Shown: positions 46,451 to 55,886, numbered from the stretch's first letter. The stretch is DNA of 64,000 bases from Lachnospiraceae bacterium (GCA_024684085.1 JAIKXM010000039.1:62001-126000), one strand, 5' to 3'. The notes: generated by a model not told the origin, from the sequence alone. A program made the numbers and translations.

Positions 46451-46558
46451 CAGACTACTCTCCTCGCATATAAATGATAGCAGGATCGGCCTGAATATCT
46501 TCACGCATATAACTCGAAGATATGATAATCAGTCTTACCCCAACATCAAATATATTAA

Positions 46559-46587
46559 ATTATACTCAAAATTTAGTATATTTTCAA
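46559..46587 (-). promoter_or_regulatory. Promoter of the lipoprotein gene
   Basis: On the minus strand TTGAAA (46587-46582), 17 bp, TATAAT (46564-46559), giving a leader of about 100 nt. Confidence 0.7.
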
Positions 46588-46626
46588 CCATATGGACACA
46601 TCTATTTGTTTTTGTCTCTTAGGCTT

Positions 46627-47268
46627 TCAGTTTATCATCTCTAAAGATTTAAACTCATGATCGGTAACTGCTTTAATGGCTCTCCTGCCTTCAATAAGAA
46701 GCTCTTTGATATTCTTCTCCTTAACGGTAAAGGTATAAAGTGACTTAACGGGCGTCCTTATTATATAATCGATCGCATACAGGGTTGTCGGATCATAGGT
46801 ATTACCTGCAAGCGCTCCTGCATATTCACCGTTAACGGTAAGTGACTTAAGTTCCCACACGGCACGCACAAGATCATTTGGTATCTGCGATGATTCGAGT
46901 GCGCGGAGCGACTGGTAGAGAAGCTTCAGTAATTCAAGTTCGTCGTTGTTTTCCCTTGCATAGTAATCTGTCATCTCACAGAAGTACATTGCCATATATA
47001 CGGAATCGTAATCTCTTTTCAGGTCATCGAAGTAATTGGTAACTTCGATCTCGTTGACCGAATATGAATTACGTCCCTCGTATATATAGAAGGTACACAT
47101 ATTCAGAGGATTGGACGCGGCTATAAAGCGTGAGTTCGGCTTCCTCGCGCCTCTCACAAAAGCCGAAATCTTGCCTCTCTTATCAGTGAGAATGACCAGT
47201 CTGCGGTCATAATCATTAACATTCTCTGCCTTTATTATGATTCCTTTTAAAACAAGTAGATCTTTCAT
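46627..47268 (-). CDS. recO: DNA repair protein RecO
   Basis: Recombination mediator that loads RecA onto SSB-coated DNA. N-terminal OB fold (LKGIIIKAENVNDYDRRLVILTDKRGKISAFVRGARKPNSRF) and helical C-terminal domain. From ATG 47268 it has 213 residues, short against the usual 240-250, because the C-terminus is truncated relative to common RecO proteins. An upstream ATG at 47298 would add ten residues; neither start has a strong ribosome site. The zinc-binding cysteines of some RecO proteins are absent, as in others of the family. Confidence 0.88.
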   Translation of the reverse strand: MKDLLVLKGIIIKAENVNDYDRRLVILTDKRGKISAFVRGARKPNSRFIAASNPLNMCTFYIYEGRNSYSVNEIEVTNYFDDLKRDYDSVYMAMYFCEMTDYYARENNDELELLKLLYQSLRALESSQIPNDLVRAVWELKSLTVNGEYAGALAGNTYDPTTLYAIDYIIRTPVKSLYTFTVKEKNIKELLIEGRRAIKAVTDHEFKSLEMIN

Positions 47269-47320
47269 TTTAACCGTATCGCTTTGTAAAAAAAACATTG
47301 ATCCCGTAATATTAATCGGG

Positions 47321-47348
47321 TTGCATATAACTCCGAATGATGTAAAAT
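47321..47348 (+). promoter_or_regulatory. Putative promoter of the PAP2-like gene
   Basis: TTGCAT at 47321-47326 and TAAAAT at 47343-47348, spacing 16 bp. The start near 47355 leaves only about seven bases before the GGAGG at 47362. Confidence 0.4.
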
Positions 47349-47374
47349 AGATTATATCATTTGGAGGAATATCT

Positions 47375-47839
47375 ATGAAATATCTTCAATTATTAGCCGA
47401 TAATAAGCTCTTCTCTGCCGCTGTCTGCGGTTGGGCAGCAGCACAGATCATTAAGACTCTCATAGATCTGATGCTCAACAAGAAGCTCTCATTGGAGAGA
47501 CTGGTCGGTTCAGGAGGCATGCCCAGTGCTCATTCAGCCACGGTATGTGCTTTGTCTACGGCAGCCGGTATGATCTACGGCCTTGATTCTCCTATATTCG
47601 CAGTATCTGCCATAATCGCGATAATCGTTATGTACGATGCCCGAGGTGTTCGCAGGGAGACCGGAACACAGGCAGAAGTACTCAACAAGATAATGCATTA
47701 TTTTTCTTCAGAGCATCCCGAGAAGATCACCTTCGATCAGGAGAAGCTTAAAGAGTTCATCGGCCACACGCCCTTACAGGTCACAGTAGGCGGACTGCTC
47801 GGAATAACCGTTGCGGTTATCTTCTGTCTGTTTCTGTAA
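47375..47839 (+). CDS. Divergent PAP2 family membrane protein (DUF212)
   Basis: A 154-residue protein with three or four helices. GSGGMPSAHSATV and MYDARGVRRETGTQAEVLN are the signature blocks of the DUF212/divergent PAP2 family, related to acid phosphatase/vanadium haloperoxidase phosphatases. In PAP2 enzymes the PSAH histidine is catalytic, so a lipid-phosphate phosphatase is likely but unproven. GGAGG precedes the ATG. It is transcribed against all its neighbours and is closed by a bidirectional terminator. Confidence 0.9.
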   Translation: MKYLQLLADNKLFSAAVCGWAAAQIIKTLIDLMLNKKLSLERLVGSGGMPSAHSATVCALSTAAGMIYGLDSPIFAVSAIIAIIVMYDARGVRRETGTQAEVLNKIMHYFSSEHPEKITFDQEKLKEFIGHTPLQVTVGGLLGITVAVIFCLFL

Positions 47840-47867
47840 CTCTTAACTAATATGTTACTAACACCAC

Positions 47868-47914
47868 ATAAAGCCTGTATACCTTAACTTACGAACAAGG
47901 TATACGGGCTTTAT
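47868..47914. terminator. Bidirectional terminator between the PAP2-like gene and the transporter operon
   Basis: An 18-bp stem (47868-47885 with 47897-47914), containing AAAGCCTGTATACC and one G.U position, with T-runs on both sides. Confidence 0.88.
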
Positions 47915-47928
47915 TGTATCTATCCGCA

Positions 47929-48915
47929 TTATCTCTCTTCTCTGAAGTAAGGAAGTCCGAGACTTGCAGGCGGCTGATTCTCTCTCTTGTTACGCATGCT
48001 TGAGATTATCAGCACAAGCAGTGTTACGATATAAGGCAGCATCTTATATAATTCCTTTATCTCCATATGATCCATTCCTGTAGGAATATAAAGATAGATT
48101 ATATACAGACCGCCGAACAGGATCGATGCAGGTATGCTGACATCCGACTTCCATATGGTGAAGATAACAAGCGCGATCGCAAGCCAGCCTCTGTCTCCGA
48201 AGGCATCATTGCTCCATACGCCGCAGGCATAGTCCATTACATAATACAGACCTCCAAGCCCCGCTATCATACAGCCTATACAGGTTGCAAAATACTTATA
48301 TTTCGTTACATTGATACCGGCCGCATCGGCAGTAGCGGGACTCTCTCCGACTGCCCTTAAGTGCAATCCGATCCTTGTCTTCTTAATGACGAATGCTACG
48401 ACAAGCGCTATAACAACAGCCGCATAAGCAAGGAACCCGTATGATAAGAACAGCTTTCCGAACACTCCCAGCTTATCTGCAAAAGGCAGGGACTTACTGA
48501 AATACAAGCTTGTCCTTGAAAGAGCGATTGAAGGAACATCTGCTCCGGAAAGCTTGATAAGAGATCCTCCGAAGAAGTTGCCCACACCGATACCGAATGT
48601 AGTCATCGCAAGTCCCGTAACATTCTGATTAGCTCTTAGCGTAACGGTAAGGAAACAGTATAAGATACCCATTAACAGCGATCCCAAAAGAGAACAAAGC
48701 AAGGGAATCAGTATTGCCAAAGCGCCGTTGATATCACCCGACTGCTCATAGTAGAACGAACCGATAACGCCACAGATTCCTCCGGCATACATTACACCCG
48801 GTATACCAAGATTAAGATTGCCGGATTTTTCCGTCAGGATCTCACCTGTACTTCCGAAAAGAAGAGGGATCCCCTGTCCGACTGCTCTCGGAATGAAAGA
48901 AACAAAATCAAACAT
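47929..48915 (-). CDS. Nucleoside ABC transporter permease (NupC/YufQ-like)
   Basis: A 328-residue BPD_transp_2-family permease with about nine helices; LNLGIPGVMYAGG, ANQNVTGLAMTTFGIG and RAVGESPATADAAGINVTKYK are family blocks. ATG 48915 is chosen: an AAGGAGG sits eight bases upstream, whereas the ATG three codons earlier would touch it. It starts one base after the upstream permease stop. With that permease, the ATPase and the BMP lipoprotein it forms a guanosine/purine-nucleoside-type importer. Confidence 0.9.
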   Translation of the reverse strand: MFDFVSFIPRAVGQGIPLLFGSTGEILTEKSGNLNLGIPGVMYAGGICGVIGSFYYEQSGDINGALAILIPLLCSLLGSLLMGILYCFLTVTLRANQNVTGLAMTTFGIGVGNFFGGSLIKLSGADVPSIALSRTSLYFSKSLPFADKLGVFGKLFLSYGFLAYAAVVIALVVAFVIKKTRIGLHLRAVGESPATADAAGINVTKYKYFATCIGCMIAGLGGLYYVMDYACGVWSNDAFGDRGWLAIALVIFTIWKSDVSIPASILFGGLYIIYLYIPTGMDHMEIKELYKMLPYIVTLLVLIISSMRNKRENQPPASLGLPYFREER

Positions 48916-48916
48916 C

Positions 48917-50035
48917 CTACTCATCCTCCTTTCCTACTGTGGGAACAGCTGTTTTCTTACTTTTTCTAAAGAGAATCCTGTAATTGATAAAAAATTCACA
49001 GCCTATGATAAAGAACAATATGATACCTGTAATGATATCCGAGAACGACTGGTTCAGCCCGAAGACCGTAGCAATCTCTCCCGCTCCTCTCTCAAGGAAG
49101 ATTATAAGGAAACTTGTGAATATCATGGTAAGAGGATTGAACTTGGCAAGCCATGATACCATGATAGCCGTGAAGCCCTGTCCGCCGGCGATAGTAGTTG
49201 TAATCGTATGATTAATACCGGCCACAAGCAGAAGTCCTGCAACACCGCATAACGCTCCGGACAGTATCATAGTCCTTACAATAACCTTCTCAACATTGAT
49301 GCCGACATATCTTGCTGTATTCTCACTCTCTCCCACTACACAGATCTCATAACCGTGCTTACTGTAATAAATATAGAGGTAGAGAAAAACGGTAATAACT
49401 ATAGCGATCACAATACTAAGTAAGTATTTATTACCGAGTTCCGGGAACCATCCTATGTTGGAGTTCTGATTGATGATACCTATCTTCCCGGAACCCTTGG
49501 GTGATTCCCAGCACACAACATAGTAAGCCACAAGCTGAGTTGCGATATAATTCATCATCAGAGTACTCAGAGTCTCATTGGTATTCCACTTTGCCTTACA
49601 GATCGCAGGGATGAAAGCCCAAAGAGCACCAACCGAGATACTCGCCAGAGTCATAACAATGATAAGAAGCCAGTTAGGAAGCTTATCATTGAGATTGATC
49701 ATACAGGCAGCAGCAGCAAGTCCGCCTATCAATACCTGTCCTTCACCGCCGCAGTTCCAGAATCGCATTCTGAAAGCAGGTGTAAGTGCAAGTGATATTA
49801 TCAGCAAAATCGCGAGATTCTGGAATGTGACCCAGCTCTTACGTGCAGAGCCGAAAGCGCCATTGATCATAGAAGCATAGACAGATATCGGATTATCGCC
49901 GGTTACGACCATAGTAATGACAGCGCATAAAAGGAGTGCAATGACTATCGCAAGGCCTCTGATACACCAGGCTTTGCGGCGGTTCATGTCATCTCTTCTG
50001 ACAATATTAAAAAGCGGTTCATTTTTGCTATTCAT
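48917..50035 (-). CDS. Nucleoside ABC transporter permease (NupB/YufP-like)
   Basis: A 372-residue second permease with about nine helices; MRFWNCGGEGQVLIGGL and VGESENTARYVGINVEK are characteristic. ATG 50035 has GGAGG eight bases upstream and overlaps the ATPase gene by eight bases, so translation is coupled. ABC importers with two different permeases and a single double-NBD ATPase are the rule in this family. Confidence 0.9.
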   Translation of the reverse strand: MNSKNEPLFNIVRRDDMNRRKAWCIRGLAIVIALLLCAVITMVVTGDNPISVYASMINGAFGSARKSWVTFQNLAILLIISLALTPAFRMRFWNCGGEGQVLIGGLAAAACMINLNDKLPNWLLIIVMTLASISVGALWAFIPAICKAKWNTNETLSTLMMNYIATQLVAYYVVCWESPKGSGKIGIINQNSNIGWFPELGNKYLLSIVIAIVITVFLYLYIYYSKHGYEICVVGESENTARYVGINVEKVIVRTMILSGALCGVAGLLLVAGINHTITTTIAGGQGFTAIMVSWLAKFNPLTMIFTSFLIIFLERGAGEIATVFGLNQSFSDIITGIILFFIIGCEFFINYRILFRKSKKTAVPTVGKEDE

Positions 50036-51554
50036 CAGCCTTACCTCCAAGCCTCGTCATTAGCATTCCGACTTCATTCTTGGCAGCAGTTCTTCCGTCA
50101 AGAATACCGCTTACCATTCCGTCACATAACACAAGTATGCGATCCGATATCTGAAGGAGTACATCAAGATCTTCCCCTACGAACATAACGGCCACACCTT
50201 TCTTCTTCTGATTGTTTATAAGGTCATAGATTGTATACGCGGAATTAATATCAAGTCCTCTTACCGCATATGCAGTCATCAGCACCTTTGGTGCCCTTGC
50301 GATCTCTCTGCCGACAAGTACCTTCTGAACATTTCCTCCGGACAGTTTTCTGACAGGAGTGTCAATTCCGGGAGTGACAACTTCAAGTTCTTCCACGACG
50401 TTCGATGCAAGTTCCTGAGGTCCTTTTCTGTCCGTAAAAGGGCTTCCGCCCTGACGGAATGATCTGAGCATCATATTATCGGTAATATCCATATTACCTA
50501 CAAGTCCCATTCCAAGACGATCTTCGGGAACGAAGCTCAGAGCGACGCCCATATCATTGATCTTACGAGGATCAAGGCCGATCAGTTCTTCGGCATCTCC
50601 CTTCTCATCTATATACCTGATCGAACCGGATTCAACCTTCCGGAGACCTGCAATGGCTTCAAGAAGTTCCTTCTGTCCGCATCCCGAGATACCGGCTATA
50701 CCGAGGATCTCACCCGAATTAACTTCAAAGCTGACATCTTTGATCTTATATATACCGTTGACATCTTTAATATTTAACTTATCAACAATGATCCTGGGTG
50801 TCGGAGAAACAGGAAGAGGTCTCTCTATATTGAGCACCACCTTACGTCCGACCATCATATCAGTCATCTCGCGTTCATCAGACATCTCGGTGATAATATC
50901 TCCGATGTATGTACCCTGCCTTAAGACAACAACTCTGTCAGATATAGCCTTAACCTCATTAAGCTTATGCGTGATTATGATGATAGCCTTACCATCCTCT
51001 TTCATATTTCTCATAACCTGAAAGAGTTTCTCTGTCTCCTGAGGTGTAAGAACCGCAGTAGGCTCATCAAGAATGAGTATATCCGCTCCTCTGTAGAGAA
51101 CCTTAACTATCTCAACAGTCTGCTTCTCGGATACGCTCATTGAATATATCTTCTTGGAAGGATCAACCTCAAATCCGTATTTATCACAGATAGCTTTGAT
51201 CTTCTCATTTGCTTCCTTTATATTCAGCTTACCTTCCTCACCGAGGATGATATTCTCAGCAGCGGTCAGAACATCCACCAGCTTAAAATGCTGATGCACC
51301 ATTCCGATACCAAGTTCAAATGCATCTTTGGGTGATCTGATATTCACAGTTCGACCGTTAACACTGATCGAACCCTTATCAGGATAATATATTCCGGCAA
51401 GCATATTCATAAGCGTAGTCTTACCGCTTCCGTTCTCACCCAAAAGAGCAAGGATCTCACCTTTATAAAGGTCAAGATCGATATTCTCATTGGCTTTAAC
51501 TTTTCCGAAGCTCTTAGAGAGTCCCCTGATAGATATAGCTGTTTCCTTCTGCAT
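50028..51554 (-). CDS. Nucleoside ABC transporter ATPase, double NBD (NupA/YufO-like)
   Basis: A 508-residue ATPase with two fused NBDs. NBD1 has Walker A GENGSGKTT and ADILILDEPTAVL, with a modified signature MSVSEKQ. NBD2 has a degenerate Walker A (GISGCGQKE) and signature LSGGNVQK, typical of the sugar/nucleoside subfamily in which one site is weak. ATG 51554 follows GGAG at six bases. It is separated from the substrate-binding gene by 438 bp holding a terminator and a repeat pair. Confidence 0.93.
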   Translation of the reverse strand: MQKETAISIRGLSKSFGKVKANENIDLDLYKGEILALLGENGSGKTTLMNMLAGIYYPDKGSISVNGRTVNIRSPKDAFELGIGMVHQHFKLVDVLTAAENIILGEEGKLNIKEANEKIKAICDKYGFEVDPSKKIYSMSVSEKQTVEIVKVLYRGADILILDEPTAVLTPQETEKLFQVMRNMKEDGKAIIIITHKLNEVKAISDRVVVLRQGTYIGDIITEMSDEREMTDMMVGRKVVLNIERPLPVSPTPRIIVDKLNIKDVNGIYKIKDVSFEVNSGEILGIAGISGCGQKELLEAIAGLRKVESGSIRYIDEKGDAEELIGLDPRKINDMGVALSFVPEDRLGMGLVGNMDITDNMMLRSFRQGGSPFTDRKGPQELASNVVEELEVVTPGIDTPVRKLSGGNVQKVLVGREIARAPKVLMTAYAVRGLDINSAYTIYDLINNQKKKGVAVMFVGEDLDVLLQISDRILVLCDGMVSGILDGRTAAKNEVGMLMTRLGGKADE

Positions 51555-51589
51555 ATCAATCTCCATTTCTTAATCCAAGGCAAAAGTTT

Positions 51590-51819
51590 CATTCCAGTGC
51601 CGAGCGCGGATGCTTTGCATCTACCTTTCGCGCGAGTGCACATCCTTAGCGGAGCGTTTTTTGTGAAATAGGAAGCAATTTCCTATTTCATAAGAAAGAA
51701 TGTCGCTTGCGACATTCTAGTGCCGAGCGCGGATGCTTTGCATCTACCTTTCGCGCGAGTGCGCATCCTTAGCGGAGCGTTTTTAATGTAATAGAAAGAA
51801 ATTTCTATTACATTAAAAA
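51590..51819. repeat. Structured dispersed repeat, tandem copies C and D
   Basis: Copy C (about 51590-51697) lacks most of the first palindrome; copy D (51698-51819) is complete and starts GAATGTCGCTTGCGACATTC. Cores match copies A and B at 26.3 kb closely. Terminal hairpins are 51664-51690 (copy C) and a perfect 18-bp stem 51780-51819 (copy D) whose sequences differ from those of A and B while pairing is kept. Confidence 0.9.
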
Positions 51820-51852
51820 ACTTAAGGATGTATGTAAAAATACACCCTTAAG
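51815..51852 (-). terminator. Terminator of the BMP lipoprotein gene
   Basis: On the minus strand CTTAAGGGTGTAT pairs with ATACATCCTTAAG (one interruption; 51852-51821), followed by six T. It would let the binding protein be made in excess over the membrane parts. Confidence 0.8.
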
Positions 51853-51992
51853 AATTTTATCAAATATAGTAATCTTAGTCTACCACATCCATCATAAGTC
51901 ATACGACTTCTTCAGGACTATAGCCATTCAGGTCTATGATCCGATTATCCGATTATAGACTTATAAGAATTTCAGGTAGAAGTCCGTAACTA

Positions 51993-53207
51993 TTAATAAG
52001 CTACATCCAACAGACTGATGCCGTCGATCTGAATATCGAAGTAAGGTGCTGAACGAAGGCCGTCACCTGATTCATTGAAGTAACCATCTTTGATAACTTC
52101 ATGATCTGCTTCATAAGCTTCATCTGTATCTACATCTGCCATATAAGTTGTAAGATTCTCACCTTCAACAGTGAATGATGATACGTCGAATACATGGAGA
52201 TCGCCTGAATTGATCTTAGCCTTTGCAGCATCAATAGCCTCTCTTGTTCCGGGTGCACATGCTGTACCAAGATCTGAAAGCTCTACAGAACCTGTTTCAA
52301 TAGTACCTACCCAGTCAGTAGCGATCGCTTCGCCCTTCTGTACGCATCCGATAGAATACTTGAAGTAAGGTACCCAGTTGATCCTTGAAGATACAAGGAA
52401 GGTATTCGGACAAGCTTCTACTGTACTTCCGTTATATGACACGTTGGGAACACCGGCTGTCTCACAGGCTGTAGGAGCACCCATTGAATCAGCATGCTGG
52501 CTGATAAGTACACAACCGTCTGAGATAAGCTTGTTAGCGCCTTCCTTCTCAGCTGTCTCATCATACCATGAACCTGTAAATGTTACTTCCATTGTTGCTG
52601 TAGGACATACTGAACGAGCGCCTAAGAAGAATGATGTATAACCTGATATAACCTCAGCATATGTATAAGCACCGATGTAACCGATCTTAGCCTGATCTGA
52701 TGTGATAGTACCTGCGCTCATCATCTCATTAAGCTTAAGACCTGCAGCCACACCTGCAAGATATCTGCCTTCGTAGATAGCAGCGAATGCATTGTGGAAG
52801 TTCTCGATTCCCTCTGTATGGGCCTTTGTTCCTGTTGCATGACAGAACTGAACATCTGTATATTCCTTAGCTGCCTCGATCATGTAATCTTCATGTCCGA
52901 AGCTGTCTGCGAAGATGTAATCACAACCTGCATCGGCAAGTTCGCAAGCTGCCTCATAACACTCCTGACCTTCGGGAATGTTGGTCTTAATAACATATTC
53001 AATACCCATTTCATCACATGCTTCCTTAGCAGCATTGATGAAGTTAAGATCATATGTTGAATTCTCATCGTGAAGGCAGATAAAACCGGCCTTAACAGTC
53101 TTACCTTCAGCCGAGCCGTTGTTTTCGTCCGAACCGTTGCCAGAACCGCATGCGCAAAGAGAAACAAGCATGATCATAGATAATACCAAACCTAATATTT
53201 TTTTCAT
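51993..53207 (-). CDS. BMP family substrate-binding lipoprotein (purine nucleoside binding)
   Basis: A 404-residue PnrA/Med-type lipoprotein. The signal peptide ends LCAC with C20 lipidated, followed by a Ser/Gly/Asn linker. The binding domain begins KAGFICLHDENSTYDLNFINAA and includes FHNAFAAIYEGRYLAGVAAGL and ISQHADSMGAPTACE. BMP proteins bind purine nucleosides. Together with the ATPase and permeases downstream, and xpt upstream, this is a purine salvage cluster. ATG at 53207 has AAGGAGAGG upstream. Confidence 0.92.
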   Translation of the reverse strand: MKKILGLVLSMIMLVSLCACGSGNGSDENNGSAEGKTVKAGFICLHDENSTYDLNFINAAKEACDEMGIEYVIKTNIPEGQECYEAACELADAGCDYIFADSFGHEDYMIEAAKEYTDVQFCHATGTKAHTEGIENFHNAFAAIYEGRYLAGVAAGLKLNEMMSAGTITSDQAKIGYIGAYTYAEVISGYTSFFLGARSVCPTATMEVTFTGSWYDETAEKEGANKLISDGCVLISQHADSMGAPTACETAGVPNVSYNGSTVEACPNTFLVSSRINWVPYFKYSIGCVQKGEAIATDWVGTIETGSVELSDLGTACAPGTREAIDAAKAKINSGDLHVFDVSSFTVEGENLTTYMADVDTDEAYEADHEVIKDGYFNESGDGLRSAPYFDIQIDGISLLDVAY

Positions 53208-53247
53208 TTTCCTCTCCTTAATATGAATCTGTTTAAGCTACCCTAAT

Positions 53248-53276
53248 AAAATAGCACCGTACTTTTATTAACACAA
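53248..53276 (-). promoter_or_regulatory. Putative promoter of the BMP gene
   Basis: On the minus strand TTGTGT (53276-53271), 17 bp, TATTTT (53253-53248). No purine riboswitch core is visible in the 116-bp leader/gap. Confidence 0.4.
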
Positions 53277-53323
53277 CACTTTTTTTACCAAAGAATCTCG
53301 TATGAACAACAGAAAAACCTTTT

Positions 53324-53905
53324 TTACTGCTCTCTGAACACTATCTTCCCTGTTTCAGGGTCCATGGAATCAACGATCGCAAGTGATTCAAGCTGTATTC
53401 CCTTCTCACGTATCAGCTGACCGCCAGCCTGGAATCCCTTCTCGATGGCAATTCCGATACCTTCCACGGATGCGCCCGCTTCTTCTGCTATCTTAAGCAA
53501 TCCCTGAAGAGCACAGCCGTTAGCCAAAAAGTCGTCAATGATCAGAAGCCTGTCATTCGGATCAAGGAACTTCTTGGACACGATGACCTTATTAACATTC
53601 TTATGCGTGAAAGATTCCACTTCCGCAATATACATCTCGCCGTCAAGATTAATGCTCTGAGTCTTCTTGGCGAATACTACAGGCACACCAAATTCAAGTG
53701 CCGCAACACTTGCTATTCCGATACCGCTCGCTTCGATCGTGAGGATCTTGTTGATATCCTTGCCCGCGAATCTACGCTTGTATTCTTGCGCCATCTTTTT
53801 AAAAAGAAATACATCCATCTGATGGTTAAGAAAACTGTCTACTTTAAGAACATTGCCCGGTTTTACAATACCGTCTTTTTGAATACGCTCTTCAAGAAAA
53901 TTCAT
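53324..53905 (-). CDS. xpt: Xanthine phosphoribosyltransferase
   Basis: A 193-residue type I phosphoribosyltransferase converting xanthine and PRPP to XMP. The N-terminus [29 protein letters not shown] is typical of Xpt and the PRPP loop is [11 protein letters not shown]. It starts 12 bp after the era stop, so it is transcribed with era. There is no purine riboswitch before it, unlike many Firmicute xpt genes. Context with the nucleoside importer supports purine salvage. Confidence 0.95.
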   Translation of the reverse strand: MNFLEERIQKDGIVKPGNVLKVDSFLNHQMDVFLFKKMAQEYKRRFAGKDINKILTIEASGIGIASVAALEFGVPVVFAKKTQSINLDGEMYIAEVESFTHKNVNKVIVSKKFLDPNDRLLIIDDFLANGCALQGLLKIAEEAGASVEGIGIAIEKGFQAGGQLIREKGIQLESLAIVDSMDPETGKIVFREQ

Positions 53906-53917
53906 AGTCCTACCGCC

Positions 53918-54844
53918 TTATATTTCCTTGGGATTATAACCGTAATTCTTCATAAGGAAGTCTGAATCACGCCAGTCTTTTTTGACTTTAACCCACAACT
54001 TAAGATACACCCTGCATCCAACCAGTTCTTCTATATCGGGTCTTGCAAGTGATCCGATCTTCTTAAGCATCGTACCTGACTTGCCGATTATGATGCCCTT
54101 ATGCGAATCCTTCTCGCATACTATCGTGGCATCGATACTGCATAAGCCCTTGTCAAAATTCATCGCATCTATCGCTACGGCGATTCCGTGAGGTATCTCC
54201 TCATCAAGACTTCTGAGTGCCTTCTCTCTTATGATCTCTGCAGCGATCTGTCTCATGGGCTGATCCGTCACTGTATCTTCATCGTAAAAAGGACTGCCCT
54301 CGGGCATATATTTGAATATGGTATCGATAAGATCCTGAAGCCCCGTCTCTTTCCTTGCCGAAACAGGTACTATATCCGCGAAGTCCATTTCTTTCCTGTA
54401 TGTGTCAATCACAGCAAGCACTTCCGGACCTTTGATCGTATCGATCTTATTGATGACAAGGATAACCGGAGTCTTACGATCTTTTAACTTATCGATAATG
54501 GTCCTCTCTCCCGCTCCGATAAAGGTCGTCGGCTCAACAAGCCATAACACGGCATCAACATCCTTGATCGATGAGCTTGCCACATTGACCATATATTCGC
54601 CAAGCTTATTCTTACTCTTATGTATTCCGGGAGTATCAAGGAACACTATCTGACCGTGATCACAGGTATATACCGTCTGGATCTTGTTTCTGGTAGTCTG
54701 TGGCTTATTGGAAGTTATGGCGATCTTCTGACCAATAAGATGATTCATCAGAGTCGACTTGCCTACATTCGGTCTTCCGATTATGCTGACAAAACCGGCT
54801 TTATATCCTTCCATATCTGTTTTGCTCTCAATATCACTGTTCAT
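53918..54844 (-). CDS. era: GTPase Era
   Basis: A 308-residue GTPase that binds the 3' end of 16S rRNA and helps 30S maturation. G1 GRPNVGKST, switch region NKPQTTRNKI, G3 DTPGIH, G4 NKID and G5 SARKETG are present. A C-terminal KH domain follows (IIGKSGTMLKKIGSLARPDIEELVG). ATG 54844 is used; a GTG one codon earlier is possible. The start overlaps the DUF4349 gene by 11 bp. Confidence 0.96.
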   Translation of the reverse strand: MNSDIESKTDMEGYKAGFVSIIGRPNVGKSTLMNHLIGQKIAITSNKPQTTRNKIQTVYTCDHGQIVFLDTPGIHKSKNKLGEYMVNVASSSIKDVDAVLWLVEPTTFIGAGERTIIDKLKDRKTPVILVINKIDTIKGPEVLAVIDTYRKEMDFADIVPVSARKETGLQDLIDTIFKYMPEGSPFYDEDTVTDQPMRQIAAEIIREKALRSLDEEIPHGIAVAIDAMNFDKGLCSIDATIVCEKDSHKGIIIGKSGTMLKKIGSLARPDIEELVGCRVYLKLWVKVKKDWRDSDFLMKNYGYNPKEI

Positions 54845-55886
54845 CACTTATCTGATTTCCTTTATCCGTAATCTCCTCTGATATTACCGTTTCCGAAGCA
54901 CTCTTATCCTTTTTCTTACTCTTCTTTGGTGCCATGACTCCGTTTTTCCTGAGGATAGCGAAAAAGATCTTAACGATGATGAAGACTATGATGGCAAACA
55001 GAATAAGATAAGGCAGATCGATAACGATATCGATCAGGAAATCTCTGACGCTTCGATAGAGTGATACACAACTTGACTTAAAGCCCGTGATCATTCTGTC
55101 GAGAGGTGATACTTCAACTTCTATAGGAGCTTCTGTATAATCGACAACTTCTCTTATCTGAAGTTCTACAACGCTGTAATCAACTCTGTTATCATAAGTT
55201 CTGATCCTGCTCTCAAGTGAGTCGATCTGATACTTAACATTGGTTATCCTGTCTTCGATAGTGATTATCTCTTCTATCGATTCTGCTTTATCAAGAAACT
55301 CAAGTAGTCTGTCCAGCTCTTCCTGTAACATCTTCTTATGACTTACAACATCAACATAATCAAGAGTTACATCTTCCGTACTCTCAGAACGATAAGTAAT
55401 ATTACCCTCTTTGCTGACTGCACCTATAAATTCATCAACCTTATCATAAGGAATCCTTGCAACGATCGTACAGCTTCTCTCTGAATAATAATCCGAATAT
55501 CTGCTACCGTAAGAACCGTTCATCCTCTCGATATATCCGCCATAATTAACAATGCGATCATTGATATCCGAATTGATCTCATCAAAAGCCTTAGTCTCTA
55601 CGGTAATATTGACCGTCCTTATAAGCTTCCTCGATGAACTCTGAGTTGCCTTGCCTGCTTCGATCTGACTGCCTGCGGAAGACGGCTCCGACGAATAATC
55701 CGCATCAGAAGCATCATACATCCCCATAGCCTCCTCGACATAAGCCTCTTCATTGGCATAATCGGCTTTATACATATCATTGGCAACAGCGGGTGCGGAA
55801 TCCGACGCAGCATATTCTGATGATGATCCGCATCCTGACAACAATAACAACGCTCCCAAAAAGGCAAATAGCATTCTCTTTTTCAT
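54834..55886 (-). CDS. DUF4349 family lipoprotein
   Basis: A 350-residue membrane-anchored protein. It starts with a lipoprotein signal (LSGC, C19), then an Asp/Glu/Ser/Ala linker. The DUF4349 region (about 85-265) begins KLIRTVNITVETKAFDEINSDI and includes a coiled coil (LQEELDRLLEFLDKAESIEEIITIEDRITNVKYQIDSLE). A C-terminal membrane helix (LPYLILFAIIVFIIVKIFFAI) and basic tail follow. So it is tethered at both ends. Function is unknown. Confidence 0.88.
   Translation of the reverse strand: MKKRMLFAFLGALLLLSGCGSSSEYAASDSAPAVANDMYKADYANEEAYVEEAMGMYDASDADYSSEPSSAGSQIEAGKATQSSSRKLIRTVNITVETKAFDEINSDINDRIVNYGGYIERMNGSYGSRYSDYYSERSCTIVARIPYDKVDEFIGAVSKEGNITYRSESTEDVTLDYVDVVSHKKMLQEELDRLLEFLDKAESIEEIITIEDRITNVKYQIDSLESRIRTYDNRVDYSVVELQIREVVDYTEAPIEVEVSPLDRMITGFKSSCVSLYRSVRDFLIDIVIDLPYLILFAIIVFIIVKIFFAILRKNGVMAPKKSKKKDKSASETVISEEITDKGNQISDEQ

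Larger units (their letters stand above)
51555..51992. other. 438-bp gap splitting the nucleoside transporter locus
   Basis: It contains a terminator right of centre and repeat copies C and D to its left. The rest (51853-51992) is AT-rich with a GTCTAT...ATAGAC pair near 51935-51962. No gene is seen. Confidence 0.6.

Noticed and set aside
53208..53323. Purine riboswitch upstream of the BMP gene
   Set aside because: Neither the conserved junction bases nor two kissing-loop hairpins are present; xpt itself has only 12 bp upstream.
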